Source of the DNA: Planctomycetota bacterium
Lineage (GTDB): Bacteria > Planctomycetota > PLA2
DNA length: 64,000 nucleotides
Assembly: GCA_021776735.1 (NCBI GenBank)
Contig: JAJFFH010000023.1
Location: 1 to 64,000, forward strand
Direction: 5' to 3'
A model generated the notes under the pieces. It was given only the letters and a program-made list of their open reading frames with translations. It was not told the DNA's origin and ran no database searches. Numbering within the stretch: the stretch's first letter is position 1; every line of letters begins with the position of its first letter. The position numbers were made by a program, and so were the translations under genes. Shown piece after piece: positions 8,009-17,487 of this stretch.

Positions 8009-9634
8009 ATGCGCACACGGAGCGAAGCACTCTTTTTTGGCGATCGTCGGCAGACGTTTGCCGCCGTCGGGCTGGGCGTACTCCTACTCCTGGCCTTCGG
8101 GCCCACGCTCGTCGAACTCGTTCGCGAGTTGTGGGAGCGTCCCGAGTATGGCCACGGCCTGCTGATGCCCCCGTTCGCGGCGTGGCTCGTGTGGGAGCGC
8201 CGCAAGGAACTCGGCGCGATGCGCCGGATCGAACATCGGGCGGACCGTCCGCTCGCGATCCTCGCGGCGCTGGCGATGTTTCCCTGCGCGGTGGCGCTGG
8301 TCCTCGGCGAGATGAAACTGTCGTGGTTCCTGAAGCCGTACGCGCTGGTCGGCAGCATCGGGCTCAGCGTCGTGATCCTGTTTGGGTGGCGAGGCTTTCG
8401 CGCACTCTGGCGACCGCTGTTCATTCTGTTTTTGATGTGCCCGATCCCGTGGCGCATCATCATCGGCATCACGCTGCCGCTGAAGCGCTACGCGACCGTG
8501 CTCGCCGTCGGCCTGGTCGATGTCTCGGGCCTGCCCGTGACTCTGCACGGCAACGTGATGAACGTCGAGGGCGCGAACCGTTTCCTGATCGAGGACGCGT
8601 GCAGCGGCGTACGGTCACTCGTGTCGCTCGTCGCCGTGACGGTGCTCGGCTGCCTGTTCTGGCGCCGGAGCTGGTTTCTCAAGGCGATCGTGCTCGCGGC
8701 AACTGTACCGGTCGCCATCGGCGTCAACTCGCTCCGCATCTGGGGCACGGCGCTCTTGTCCGTCTACGTGAACCCGAAGTTCGCGCAGGGCGTCTATCAC
8801 ACGTTCGAGGGCTTTGTGCTCTTCGGCCTGGCGGCCCTGATCCTCGGCTCGTTCGCGCTGCTCTTGCACTTCCTGATTCCCCACGCGGGCGGAAGCGCCG
8901 GACAGTCCGGAGAACCGGAGGCGACAGGAACGGACGGCGATGTCTTGGGCCAAGACGCGGCTCGCGTCGGCCCGTTCCGACGCGGGATGAGCCTGGGCTT
9001 CGTCGTGCTCGTTCTCGGCGTGAGCACGTTCTACGTCTACAGCGTCCGCGCCCGCCTCGGTGGCGAGAGCGTCGATCCTGTGGTGGCGGCGCGCCTGCAA
9101 GAGCGCCTGCGGCTGCCGGACGCTCTTCCCGGATACAAGGGCAAGCGCATCGAGTGGAACACGTCCACCATCAAGAAATCCGGCGCCGACGCCTACTCGG
9201 CTGTCGTGTACCACGATCCGAAGGGCCAGGAGTTCACGGTCTATCTCGGCGCGGCACTGCGCAACAACGATAACTTTCATGCACCGAACGTGTGCATGCC
9301 CTCGCAGGGCTGGGAAGCCCTCGAGCACGATACGAAGGTCCCGCTTTCAGGCGGTGGCACGATGCAGCGGTTGCTTCTCCAAAGCGGCATGCGGCAAAAG
9401 CTCGTCTACTTCTGGTTCCACGCCGGCAAGCGGCAGGCGCCCAGCGAGTGGGCGGTGCGCGGCTACCGATTGCTGGACCTTTTTCGCGGCGCGAAACTCT
9501 CGCCGACTGTCATCGTCTCCATCTACGCCGACATCGGCGGGACGAAGGCGGACACGGAGCGGGCCGCGCAGCAGTTCCTGGCGAAGATGCGCCCCCATCT
9601 GAACAGGGCGGTCTCCGGAGGCATCGATGGCTGA
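8009..9634 (+). CDS. exosortase fused to an EpsI domain
   Basis: 541 residues. The N-terminal 295 residues are a polytopic exosortase with the catalytic residues in place: Cys198 in EDACSGVRS, Arg243 in VNSLRIWG and His264 in YHTFEGF. After a charged linker (about 296-322) and one more membrane helix, residues 340-535 form an EpsI (DUF3485-like) domain with NNDNFHAPNVCMPSQGW. Exosortases cleave PEP-CTERM tails of exported proteins at the outer face of the inner membrane; EpsI is usually a separate partner but fusions are known. An exact copy of the 13-mer repeat encodes part of the linker (TGTDGDVLG). The next gene overlaps by 8 bp. A substrate gene lies about 4 kb downstream. Confidence 0.92.
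   Translation: MRTRSEALFFGDRRQTFAAVGLGVLLLLAFGPTLVELVRELWERPEYGHGLLMPPFAAWLVWERRKELGAMRRIEHRADRPLAILAALAMFPCAVALVLGEMKLSWFLKPYALVGSIGLSVVILFGWRGFRALWRPLFILFLMCPIPWRIIIGITLPLKRYATVLAVGLVDVSGLPVTLHGNVMNVEGANRFLIEDACSGVRSLVSLVAVTVLGCLFWRRSWFLKAIVLAATVPVAIGVNSLRIWGTALLSVYVNPKFAQGVYHTFEGFVLFGLAALILGSFALLLHFLIPHAGGSAGQSGEPEATGTDGDVLGQDAARVGPFRRGMSLGFVVLVLGVSTFYVYSVRARLGGESVDPVVAARLQERLRLPDALPGYKGKRIEWNTSTIKKSGADAYSAVVYHDPKGQEFTVYLGAALRNNDNFHAPNVCMPSQGWEALEHDTKVPLSGGGTMQRLLLQSGMRQKLVYFWFHAGKRQAPSEWAVRGYRLLDLFRGAKLSPTVIVSIYADIGGTKADTERAAQQFLAKMRPHLNRAVSGGIDG
8930..8942 (+). repeat. 13-mer repeat, exact
   Basis: ACGGACGGCGATG inside the exosortase-EpsI gene, encoding part of the interdomain linker. 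Confidence 0.85.
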
Positions 9635-12600
9635 CAACATGACTGACAACGTGGCCGACAAAAAGAGCGGCAAGAAACGACTCATCCTCGCGCTGATCGC
9701 CGTCGTCATACTGGGCGGCGTCGCGCTCGGCGTGAAAACGCTCTGGAAACGCGGCAAGGCCCGCGAGAGCGTACGCAACCAGGCCGAGCGAGCGTATCGT
9801 GAGGGCAAGTACGTCCTTTCGGCCGACCTGACGCTCGAGGTACTGCGATCCGAGCCGGACAGCGTTCACATGCGGCGGCTCCTGCTCGCCGCGCTCTGGC
9901 AGAGCGAGCAGTTTGACGCCGCGGAAACCGCGGCGCAGCGCTACTTCGACGAAGGTCCGGACCACTCTTACGCGGCCAACACCCTCTACCAGGCGCGGCT
10001 GCTCCACAGCGACTTCGCCGGTGCCGAGCGCATCGCGCGCAGCATCGCCGACACCGACGAGGAGTCCGCCTACTGGATGATGGCGCGGTTGCGCGACTTC
10101 ATCGGGGTGCTCAACATGGACGTGAACCGGCGCCTCGAGGCGGCCGTTTTCGCTCGCAACCTGAAGCCGGTTACGGCTCGGGAGAGCGCGCAGGCGGAGG
10201 CATTGATCCTCGCCGCGACCGTACGCGCCGAGGTGGCGCCGCTGCACCCGAGAACAGACGTCCTCATGAAGATGGTCGCCCGCGACCTGATGGACGCCGA
10301 GCCGCTCGCGATCAAGGCGGCCCAGTCCGAACGCGCCTATGACAAGCGCCTCGCACTCGGGCGCATCCGGATTCTGTCCAAGGACGAGAGTGTCGCCGCG
10401 GACGGCGCGCGAATGCTCCGGCGCTACGTGTCCGGCGCGGACCGCAACGGGCGCGCCGTGCTGGCTCTGGCTTCGTATCACGCTCGCAAGGCGGAGTGGA
10501 GCGAGGCGATGAACCTCATCCGCGAAATCCGGGATCCGTATCTCTGGATGCGCGTCTTTTGGGTGCTGCGGGGAACCAAGGACCTGGACGCCATCCTGCA
10601 GGGTCTCGATCTTTGTCCCCTGCCCCAGGAAGAGGTCGCGCTCCTGCGAGCCGCGACGCTGCTCCACCACGGCGACGACACGCGCAAGGCCGAGGGGCGC
10701 GCGATCCTCGAAAACATGATCACGGACCAAAAGACCGCGGTTGCCCGCGTGCAGCGCGCGCTGGTTTTCCTGGCGGTGCGCGTTGGTCTTACAGAAGCCC
10801 GCGAGATGGCCGAGAAGGCCCGGCTGAGCGAACGGGGCGATGCCTCGCTTTCGAGCTTTGTCGCATCGCTCCTTGTGGCGAGCGAGGACGACCGTGAACG
10901 CGGCCTGGCGATGATCCGGGAACTCGCGGCGACGGGCGGCAAGAGTGGAGGCGAGATCATGGGCGCGCTCGGCGTGCTCGGCAACACGATCGCGATGCAG
11001 AGCTTCCTTGAGGAGCAGATTGCGCGCGGTGGTGAGCACGCGTTCCAGTACCGCCTCAACCGCGCGATCCGACTACTGGCCGAGGCGCGTCGCAAGAAGG
11101 GCACGCCCGAGGAGCAGGAGCTTCGCGCCCGAATCAAGGGCGACATCGAGGCGTTGCTCGTCGGCAAAAAGACCACCAAGATGATGCACGCGATGGCCTC
11201 CAACCTGGCCCTGCAGATCGGCGAGGTCGAACTGGCCGGACGCTGCGCCGCGCGCGCCATGGTCATGACCGGCCCGCCGGCCGACACCGGCTTCCGGCTG
11301 CTCTTCGAGGTCCTCAAGATTCCGGATGACAACGATGCCCCCAAGCGGCTGGCCGCGGGCATTCGCTCCGAGTTGGACAAGCTTCCCGCAAAGGCCTACG
11401 TCCGTGCGATGGCCGATGCCATCGAGCACCGCGTACGCGATCTTGAAAAGCTTGCTCTCAGCATGGAGGAAGCGGCGAAGGAGAAAGCTTCGGCCCTGCT
11501 CGCCTACGAGTTGGGTGCACGCGCGTACCTGTCGATGGGCGATTCCGAAAACGCCGCGCGCATGGCGCGCTTGGCGCTGAAACAGGACAACCAAAACGTT
11601 GTCGCGCTCGAGACGCTCGGAGCAGTCTATCTCACGCGGAAGGACTACGAGGACGTGCTCACGCTGTGGAGCGGCTTCGACGACCTACCCGAGATCGGAT
11701 ACCAACAGACCGTCGGCGCGCTGGTGGGCCTCGAGAGAAATGACGAAGCCCTGAAAAAGGCGCGTGAGATGGTGCGGAAGCTGCCGGCCTCGGCGCTGGC
11801 CCACGTCGGTCTCGCCACGGTGTACCTCGAGCGCGAGGAGGACCGCAAGGCGTTGAGCATCCTCAACATGGCGCCGAAGACGGTGATGATCGAGTACATG
11901 CGCGCCAACCTGCTGCTGAAACTGGGCGACTTCACGGTCGCGGAACAGGTCTACGTGAGGCTTCTGCAAGAGAGCCGGTTCACGGCGATCCAGGCATGGG
12001 TCGGACTCCAGGCGGTCCTGACGAAGACCGACCGCGACGACGAGTTCCTCGGACACACGAAAAACGTCCTGCGAGCGAAGAACATTCCGCTCGCCGACGA
12101 GATCCGGGGCAAGCTGCACTACATGCGCGGCGCCGTCTTGGAGCGCCGCGGGGACGTGCCGGAAGCACTCATCGAGTATGAGTCCGCGATCAAGCTCAAC
12201 AAGCACGACTGGCCGTCGCTCAACAACGCGGCGTGGCACATCTCGCAGCTCAAGCCGCGCCGGATGGCGGCCGCGAAGGACTACATCGAGCGCGCCGTGA
12301 AGGCCCAGCCGAAGAACGGCGTGTTGCGCGACACGGCCGCGGAGATCTACTCGAAGCTCGGCGACCACAAGGCCGCGCTGCGCGAGGTCGACATCGCGAT
12401 CGAGAGTGGGTCGAAGGCCAAACAGGCGAAGTACAACGTGCACAAGGGACGGATCCTTCTGCGCTCTGGCGACAAGCCGGCGGCCGAGAAGCTCCTGCGG
12501 CACGTCATCAAAACGCACACAGGCGACCCGGCCATCAAGGCCGCGGAAGAGGCCCTGTGGGAAATCGTTGGCGAGCGCGAGCGCAAAAAGCGCGAGGCGG

Positions 12601-12725
12601 AGGCTGCCGAGGAAGCAAAGAGAGCGGCGGCCGCGAAGAAGGCCGAGGAAGAGAAGAACAAGGACAACAAGGAAGGCGCCGCCAACGTCAAGAACGCCGC
12701 CGCTATCGAAAAGAGCGACGGCTAG
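9627..12725 (+). CDS. membrane-anchored TPR protein of the PEP-CTERM/EPS system (PrsT-like)
   Basis: 1032 residues. A short cytoplasmic N-terminus (KKSGKKR) and one transmembrane helix (about 19-38) lead into roughly 900 residues of degenerate TPR-type helical repeats. A highly charged Glu/Lys/Ala tail (about 975-1032) is probably coiled-coil. The ATG overlaps the exosortase stop by 8 bp, so the two are translationally coupled. Very long TPR proteins of this kind (PrsT) accompany exosortases in EPS loci and are thought to scaffold polymer export; that role is inferred from context. A 13-mer repeat and a strong hairpin follow the stop. Confidence 0.85.
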   Translation: MADNMTDNVADKKSGKKRLILALIAVVILGGVALGVKTLWKRGKARESVRNQAERAYREGKYVLSADLTLEVLRSEPDSVHMRRLLLAALWQSEQFDAAETAAQRYFDEGPDHSYAANTLYQARLLHSDFAGAERIARSIADTDEESAYWMMARLRDFIGVLNMDVNRRLEAAVFARNLKPVTARESAQAEALILAATVRAEVAPLHPRTDVLMKMVARDLMDAEPLAIKAAQSERAYDKRLALGRIRILSKDESVAADGARMLRRYVSGADRNGRAVLALASYHARKAEWSEAMNLIREIRDPYLWMRVFWVLRGTKDLDAILQGLDLCPLPQEEVALLRAATLLHHGDDTRKAEGRAILENMITDQKTAVARVQRALVFLAVRVGLTEAREMAEKARLSERGDASLSSFVASLLVASEDDRERGLAMIRELAATGGKSGGEIMGALGVLGNTIAMQSFLEEQIARGGEHAFQYRLNRAIRLLAEARRKKGTPEEQELRARIKGDIEALLVGKKTTKMMHAMASNLALQIGEVELAGRCAARAMVMTGPPADTGFRLLFEVLKIPDDNDAPKRLAAGIRSELDKLPAKAYVRAMADAIEHRVRDLEKLALSMEEAAKEKASALLAYELGARAYLSMGDSENAARMARLALKQDNQNVVALETLGAVYLTRKDYEDVLTLWSGFDDLPEIGYQQTVGALVGLERNDEALKKAREMVRKLPASALAHVGLATVYLEREEDRKALSILNMAPKTVMIEYMRANLLLKLGDFTVAEQVYVRLLQESRFTAIQAWVGLQAVLTKTDRDDEFLGHTKNVLRAKNIPLADEIRGKLHYMRGAVLERRGDVPEALIEYESAIKLNKHDWPSLNNAAWHISQLKPRRMAAAKDYIERAVKAQPKNGVLRDTAAEIYSKLGDHKAALREVDIAIESGSKAKQAKYNVHKGRILLRSGDKPAAEKLLRHVIKTHTGDPAIKAAEEALWEIVGERERKKREAEAAEEAKRAAAAKKAEEEKNKDNKEGAANVKNAAAIEKSDG

Positions 12726-12733
12726 AACACCTG

Positions 12734-12746
12734 CATCGCCGTCCGT
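12734..12746 (-). repeat. 13-mer repeat, exact
   Basis: Minus-strand copy between the TPR gene stop and its terminator hairpin. It is preceded by ACAGCGT. Confidence 0.85.
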
Positions 12747-12760
12747 ACGCTGTCTTCAAG

Positions 12761-12790
12761 AGGGGCGTGGGTTTCGTGACCCACGCCCCT
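12761..12790 (+). terminator. terminator of the exosortase-TPR operon
   Basis: Perfect 12-bp stem AGGGGCGTGGGT / ACCCACGCCCCT with a 6-nt loop, 35 nt after the stop, followed by TCATTCGTTC (weakly U-rich). Confidence 0.7.
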
Positions 12791-12825
12791 TCATTCGTTC
12801 GCGCCATGGCGCTAACATTGCGCGT

Positions 12826-13425
12826 GTGCCGGAGCTGTCATCCCATCTTGCCGCGCTCGCGGCGTGCACGTTTTGCCCGGAAATGATCGGTCCGGTCGTG
12901 ATCGGCCGGCCCGCACGATCGCCGGTGTATCTGCTCGGTCAGGCGCCTGGCGTGCACGAGGGACGGCTGGGTCGTCCCTTCGCGTGGACCGCGGGGCAGA
13001 CGATGTTTCGGTGGTTCGAGAGCATCGGCGCCCCGGAAGAGACGTTCCGCTCGCGCGTGTACATGGCCGCCGTGTGCCGTTGTTTTCCCGGCAAGAATCC
13101 AAAGGGCGGCGACCGCGTCCCGAACCGCGACGAGATCAAGAACTGCGCACGCTGGATGACCGCCGAAATCGCGATGCTGCGCCCCGACCTGATTCTGCCC
13201 GTCGGCAAGCTCGCGATCGCCCAGCTCATGCCCGTCCGCCGCCTCACGGACGTCGTCGGTGCCATCCACGAAGTCGAACTCCACGGCCATACGATGCAAG
13301 CGATCCCGCTACCGCACCCGTCGGGCGCCTCGACCTGGCACCACACCGAACCCGGCAAGTCGCTCCTCACGAAAGCGCTCGCGCTCGTGCAGGCGCACCC
13401 GGCCTGGCAAAGCGCGATGGCGTGA
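12826..13425 (+). CDS. uracil-DNA glycosylase superfamily protein
   Basis: 199 residues from a GTG. The UDG-fold signatures are present: LGQAPGVHEGRLGRPFAWTAG (catalytic loop), LPVGKLAIAQL, and LPHPSGAS near residue 165 (uracil-binding loop). Cysteines in CTFC near the N-terminus and in RCF and NCARW further on suggest the 4Fe-4S cluster of family 4/5 enzymes. Such enzymes remove uracil from DNA. It follows the TPR gene's terminator and is probably an independent unit. The start is chosen because the frame upstream overlaps the terminator; no strong ribosome site is visible. Confidence 0.85.
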   Translation: MPELSSHLAALAACTFCPEMIGPVVIGRPARSPVYLLGQAPGVHEGRLGRPFAWTAGQTMFRWFESIGAPEETFRSRVYMAAVCRCFPGKNPKGGDRVPNRDEIKNCARWMTAEIAMLRPDLILPVGKLAIAQLMPVRRLTDVVGAIHEVELHGHTMQAIPLPHPSGASTWHHTEPGKSLLTKALALVQAHPAWQSAMA

Positions 13426-13444
13426 GAAGAAGTCGAGAGAGCAA

Positions 13445-13457
13445 ACGGACGGCGATG
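13445..13457 (+). repeat. 13-mer repeat, exact
   Basis: Intergenic, 20 nt after the glycosylase stop, within GCAAACGGACGGCGATGC. Confidence 0.85.
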
Positions 13458-13545
13458 CGTCCCGACCCTAAGAAACCAACAGCATCGCTCGCCGTTGTCG
13501 CCCGCGCGGTCAAGGTCGAGCCACCGCGGCGCGATCGAAGAAAAG

Positions 13546-13608
13546 AAGAAACACGGAGGGCCACAGAGGCCACAGAGGATGAGGAGGATGAGGAGGATGA
13601 GGAGGGAA
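13546..13608. repeat. purine-rich simple repeat
   Basis: CCACAGAGG twice in tandem, followed by three copies of the 9-mer GAGGATGAG and a partial fourth. Strongly strand-asymmetric (purines on the plus strand). Confidence 0.7.
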
Positions 13609-13851
13609 TGAGGGAAATACGACAGCGAACACCCGTTGACCGCCGCGCACGACCGCGGTGTTGTCCGTCGAGAAACAACCACGAAGATCACGAAGGGTGG
13701 AGATGAAGACGAATCGCGGTGCCCGACAGGCGTACGGCAACAACGGCGGATGTTTCCTGCGAGATAAAGGCCGCGCCACCGCGGAGGGAAGAAACGCGAA
13801 GGGGCGCCGGACGGGGGATTGCAGGCGCGTTCCGGCACCGGAGCCGAGGCG

Positions 13852-15753
13852 TTATGCGGCTGGCGACCGCCGACGCCGTACCACGACGATGGTGACCAGT
13901 GAAGCACCGAAGAGGACGAAGGTCGAGGGTTCCGGTACGGGAGCCGAACTCGAGACAGAGCCCGTTCGGAGATTTGTCACGAAGATCGATGACGCGGAAG
14001 AGTCGTAGGGATCCAGTCGAAACGCGAGTTCGTAGTTTCCGGCTTCGAACCAATCGGGCAGCTGAAAGACGTAGTTGTTGAGCCCGGCCCGAGTGTAACG
14101 CTCATCTAGTGTGAAGATGACCGTTCCGTTCCACGAGGCCGAGAAGACCCCTTCGCCTCCGCCGACGAACTCAGCGTCGAACGTGACAAAGTTGATAGGG
14201 CCGGTTGCTTGGATCGCGAGTACGAGCCATACAGGTGACCCGGTTGTCATCGTGAGTCGGACGCCGTCCGCAACGATTGTTCCGGTCACGCTCGATCGGG
14301 TGATCGCTGATCCGAGATCAAGTGGTCCGTACGTCGTGATCAGGGGGGCCGGGCCTGCCGGCGGCGTAGGGCTGCCGAGCCTTCTGGTGGGACCGCCCCG
14401 AGTCGAGGCGACCTGTTTCCAGGCATCCGGCCCTTCGGCCGAGAGGCTCAAGCGGAATCCATAGCCGTGGTCCGGTGACTCTGCCGCGCCTACGGTCTCG
14501 TCGTACCACACTCGGGGCCAACCGTGACCAGTGGCTAAGTTGAGAGCGGCAGGAGCGAGCCCTGTCACGTCCAGGTTGTGTGCGTGGTCGTACCGCCCCT
14601 GAGTCGTCCAGTAGAAGAGCGAGTCGCCCTGATGAAAGTAGTTCTCGGCGAACGTGGCGCTCTGGCCGTATCGCGACGCCTCCTGATTGAAGGGGCCCGT
14701 GTACCCGTCAAGGAACGTTGCTTGCACCGTAACATCGCGACTGGACTCCTCGGCAATCGCCTCGACGGCAGATTGCACGAGGTTTGCCCCGGCGCTGTGT
14801 CCGACAAGATGGACTTCCGAGTATCCGGCCCTGGCGATCACCCGTCCGAGCCGAACGCCGTGCTTCCCGGCGTTCTCCTTGGCGCTGTCCGGCGTACCGG
14901 AGCTGTTGTCCGATGTTTGAAACCAGCGGTACGTAACGATGTCCACATTGTCGACTCGGCGCACCGGCCCCGTTGGAGTCGTCACCGTCTGAATCACCGT
15001 GTCGTTCCGCCGGGATACTGTCGTTGCGATGTTGGCGGCTAGTTCATCGACCCACGTGGTGCTTGCGTCGGCGTCGAGGGAGAGCCCCGTCCAACCGTGC
15101 GTGACGACTACGATTTTCCGGCCGTCTCCGTCCGACGGCACCGGCAGCAGCCCTTCAAGCCGGGACTGCCAGGGAATCGGTGGTGCGTACTGGTCGTACT
15201 CCACGACGTTGCCCGGGTACTCTCCGCTGAGCGTGGCATTCTCGAAGTGCGTCGCCCATGTCCGCGCCTCGTTGCCGCTCAAGAGAATGTGCGTCGCGTT
15301 GATCGAATCGAAACTCGTAAACGAGAACGGTTCGCCGGTATTCCATTGGAACGGCGAATTGAGGGTCTCCCGGTGACCGCCGATCCACGCCGCCACCGGT
15401 CGTCCCTCGACCGTGGGCGATGCGGTCAGTCTTGCGATGAAGCTCTGCTCGGACGGCGACGTGATCGTTGCCAAGTGCGGTCGTGGTCCGCCGAACTCGT
15501 TTAGCGGCGGAAGCGAATCGACAAACGCTGCGGCCTGCCCGTGCGTATAGAACTGTGCGTACGGCGCGCTACTCTTTTGCTCTCGTACCTGCTGTAATAC
15601 GGCGCTCGGATTCGGATGCGTGTAGTACTCGTAGTAATGAGCCTTTTTGTCCGGGTGCAAGAAAGAGCCCGAATTGGCCAGGATCGGGTCGCCCGTCGCT
15701 ATCCTCGCCAGAACAAGGCAGGCCGCAATGGCTCTTTGCGTCAATCGTCTCAT
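13852..15753 (-). CDS. PEP-CTERM exported protein: C-type-lectin-like domain plus lipase-like hydrolase
   Basis: 633 residues. A signal peptide (about 1-22) precedes a C-type-lectin-like region (about 75-185: LATITSPSEQSF, AWIGGHRE, FQWNTGEPFSF, NVVEYDQYAPP). An alpha/beta-hydrolase follows (about 210-450) with oxyanion motif VVVTHGWTG and nucleophile elbow VGHSAGANL. A beta-rich region (about 470-600) leads to the sorting tail: VPEPST, a hydrophobic helix and VRRRRSP. This is the substrate expected for the exosortase 4 kb away, and the only PEP-CTERM tail I found here. It is probably a surface or matrix esterase/lipase; its substrate is unknown. GGAG stands about 7 nt before the ATG, and TTGTCAC occurs 65 bp upstream. 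Confidence 0.88.
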   Translation of the reverse strand: MRRLTQRAIAACLVLARIATGDPILANSGSFLHPDKKAHYYEYYTHPNPSAVLQQVREQKSSAPYAQFYTHGQAAAFVDSLPPLNEFGGPRPHLATITSPSEQSFIARLTASPTVEGRPVAAWIGGHRETLNSPFQWNTGEPFSFTSFDSINATHILLSGNEARTWATHFENATLSGEYPGNVVEYDQYAPPIPWQSRLEGLLPVPSDGDGRKIVVVTHGWTGLSLDADASTTWVDELAANIATTVSRRNDTVIQTVTTPTGPVRRVDNVDIVTYRWFQTSDNSSGTPDSAKENAGKHGVRLGRVIARAGYSEVHLVGHSAGANLVQSAVEAIAEESSRDVTVQATFLDGYTGPFNQEASRYGQSATFAENYFHQGDSLFYWTTQGRYDHAHNLDVTGLAPAALNLATGHGWPRVWYDETVGAAESPDHGYGFRLSLSAEGPDAWKQVASTRGGPTRRLGSPTPPAGPAPLITTYGPLDLGSAITRSSVTGTIVADGVRLTMTTGSPVWLVLAIQATGPINFVTFDAEFVGGGEGVFSASWNGTVIFTLDERYTRAGLNNYVFQLPDWFEAGNYELAFRLDPYDSSASSIFVTNLRTGSVSSSAPVPEPSTFVLFGASLVTIVVVRRRRSPAA

Positions 15754-15830
15754 TGGACATCTCCACCGTGCGCGGGATGAGTCCGACGCACAAGTGGAGG
15801 TAGATCCGGTTGTGACAATGACCCGCGAGG

Positions 15831-15843
15831 CATCGCCGTCCGT
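15831..15843 (-). repeat. 13-mer repeat, exact
   Basis: Intergenic, on the minus strand between the UDP-sugar dehydrogenase terminator and the PEP-CTERM gene. It is preceded by GGAAGCGG. Confidence 0.85.
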
Positions 15844-15885
15844 CCGCTTCCCTCATGGGCCCTTCAGGCCCCGGAGAAATGAAAA

Positions 15886-15915
15886 GGGCCCGGAGGCGCT
15901 CAATCCTCCGGGCCC
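15886..15915 (-). terminator. terminator of the UDP-sugar dehydrogenase gene
   Basis: Perfect 11-bp stem GGGCCCGGAGG / CCTCCGGGCCC with an 8-nt loop. On the minus strand it is followed by TTTTC. A second hairpin (CGAACTCGC / GCGAGTTCG, about 15931-15951) abuts the stop codon. Confidence 0.75.
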
Positions 15916-15951
15916 AAGACCCCTACCAAACGAACTCGCGGAGCGAGTTCG

Positions 15952-17241
15952 TTAGATGCGGACTACGTTCGGCGTGCCGGCCGGGAACGCGTTGCGGGCG
16001 TCGACGATCGACGAGGCGTTCTTTTGGACGAGGTCCCAATCGACGCCGGTGTGCTTGCAGGTGACGAGGACGCAGTCGGCCTTGTTCAGCTCCTCGGCGG
16101 TGAGGGGGCGGCTGTGCTTCTCGTCTTCGCCGCGGCCGTAGGAGTCGCAGTACGAGTCGTGGTAGACGACCTCGGCGCCGCGCGCCTCGAGCAGCTTCAT
16201 GATGTCGATCGCCGGGCTTTCGCGCGTGTCGGCGACATCATTCTTGTACGCGAGGCCGAGCAGCAGGATGCGGCTGCCCTTGAGGCTCTGTTCCTTGTCG
16301 TTGAGCATGTCGCGGACGAGATCGACGCAGTACTGCGGCATCTCGGAGTTGACTTCGCCGGCGAGCTCGATGAAGCGCGCGCGGTAGTTGAGCGTACGCA
16401 GCTTCCAGCTCAGGTAGAACGGATCGATCGGGATGCAGTGGCCGCCGAGGCCGGGGCCCGGGACGAACTTCATGAACCCGAACGGCTTGGAAGCGGCCGC
16501 GTCGATGACCTCCCAGCAGTCGATGCCGAGGCGGCTGCACATGATCGCGACCTCGTTGACGAGGCCGATGTTGACCGAGCGGAACGTGTTCTCGAGCAGC
16601 TTGCTCATCTCCGCGGCGGCGGCACTCGAGACTTTTTGGACGGTGTCGATCGCCAGTGAATAGAACTGATGCGCGCGCTCGCCGCTCTCGTCATCGACAC
16701 CGCCGACTACCTTCGGCGTGTTCTTGATGCCGTAGGTCGGGTTGGACGGATCGACGCGCTCCGGGCTGAACGCGAGCAGAAAGTCCTCGCCGACCTTGAG
16801 GCCGGAAGCCTCGAGCTCAGGGCAGACGAGTTCGTCGGTCGTGCCCGGGTAGGTCGTGCTTTCCAAAATCACGAGCTGTCCCTTGCGGAGGCGGCGGGCG
16901 ACGTCCTGGGTGGCACGGACGACATACGTCATGTCCGGGTCGCGCGTCTTCGACAGCGGCGTCGGCACGCAGATGCTGATGATATCCATCTCCGCCAACT
17001 CGTCGAAGTCGGTCGTGGCGGTGAACAGCCCCTCGCGGACGAGCGGCGCCAGCTCCTCACTGTCGATGTCGCCGATGTACGACTTGCCCGCCGTGAGCTG
17101 TTCGACCTTGCCGGGATCAACCTCGAAACCGGTGACCTTGAGCCCGATCTTGGCGAATTCGACCGCCAGCGGCAGTCCGACGTAGCCCAGCCCGAGCACT
17201 CCGAAACGCGCCGTCTTGTTCTGGATCTTTTCCTTGAGCAT
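15952..17241 (-). CDS. UDP-sugar (UDP-N-acetylhexosamine) 6-dehydrogenase
   Basis: 429 residues from the ATG that follows a GAAGGA ribosome site; the frame is open 18 codons further up. The Rossmann motif FGVLGLGYVGLPLA is near residue 12. ESTTYPGTT, FSPERVDP and the active-site Cys269 in PGLGGHCIPIDP follow, and the C-terminal UDP-binding part has LLLGLAYKNDVADTRESP. Family enzymes oxidise a UDP-hexose or UDP-HexNAc at C6 with NAD+ to the uronate. The GHCIPIDP form and the ESPA motif fit the WbpA/WecC/VipA group, so UDP-GlcNAc or UDP-ManNAc is more likely than UDP-glucose. It would supply a uronic acid to the exopolysaccharide. Confidence 0.9.
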   Translation of the reverse strand: MLKEKIQNKTARFGVLGLGYVGLPLAVEFAKIGLKVTGFEVDPGKVEQLTAGKSYIGDIDSEELAPLVREGLFTATTDFDELAEMDIISICVPTPLSKTRDPDMTYVVRATQDVARRLRKGQLVILESTTYPGTTDELVCPELEASGLKVGEDFLLAFSPERVDPSNPTYGIKNTPKVVGGVDDESGERAHQFYSLAIDTVQKVSSAAAAEMSKLLENTFRSVNIGLVNEVAIMCSRLGIDCWEVIDAAASKPFGFMKFVPGPGLGGHCIPIDPFYLSWKLRTLNYRARFIELAGEVNSEMPQYCVDLVRDMLNDKEQSLKGSRILLLGLAYKNDVADTRESPAIDIMKLLEARGAEVVYHDSYCDSYGRGEDEKHSRPLTAEELNKADCVLVTCKHTGVDWDLVQKNASSIVDARNAFPAGTPNVVRI

Positions 17242-17452
17242 CACTTGTTTCCTTCGGGAGGGGGCGTCCGCCTTGGGTGCACGAGTCCGCCGCAACCTTG
17301 ACCTACCCGGTCTTATCGGCCGTCCGCAGCCGGGTTCTGTTCACAAAAACCGACATCTCCGCGGTTTCAGGCGCCTCTTCGCGAACAGGGCGCCAAAAAC
17401 GGCCGTGAGGGCCGAAAATGGGGGAACGGGGCCAAAACCGGGCCAACAGCGT

Positions 17453-17465
17453 ACGGACGGCGATG
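17453..17465 (+). repeat. 13-mer repeat, exact
   Basis: Intergenic, 22 nt before the HD-domain gene start, preceded by ACAGCGT, the same flank as the copy at 12734. Confidence 0.85.
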
Positions 17466-17487
17466 CCCTTGGCGCTACCATCGGCGG

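Larger units (their letters stand above)
13426..13851. other. 426-bp gap between convergent genes
   Basis: No gene recognised. It holds one exact 13-mer repeat (13445), purine-rich simple repeats (13546-13608) and scattered CCACAGAGG / CCACGAAGATCACGAAGG units. These belong to the heptad-like intergenic sequence common in several bacterial phyla. Confidence 0.5.
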
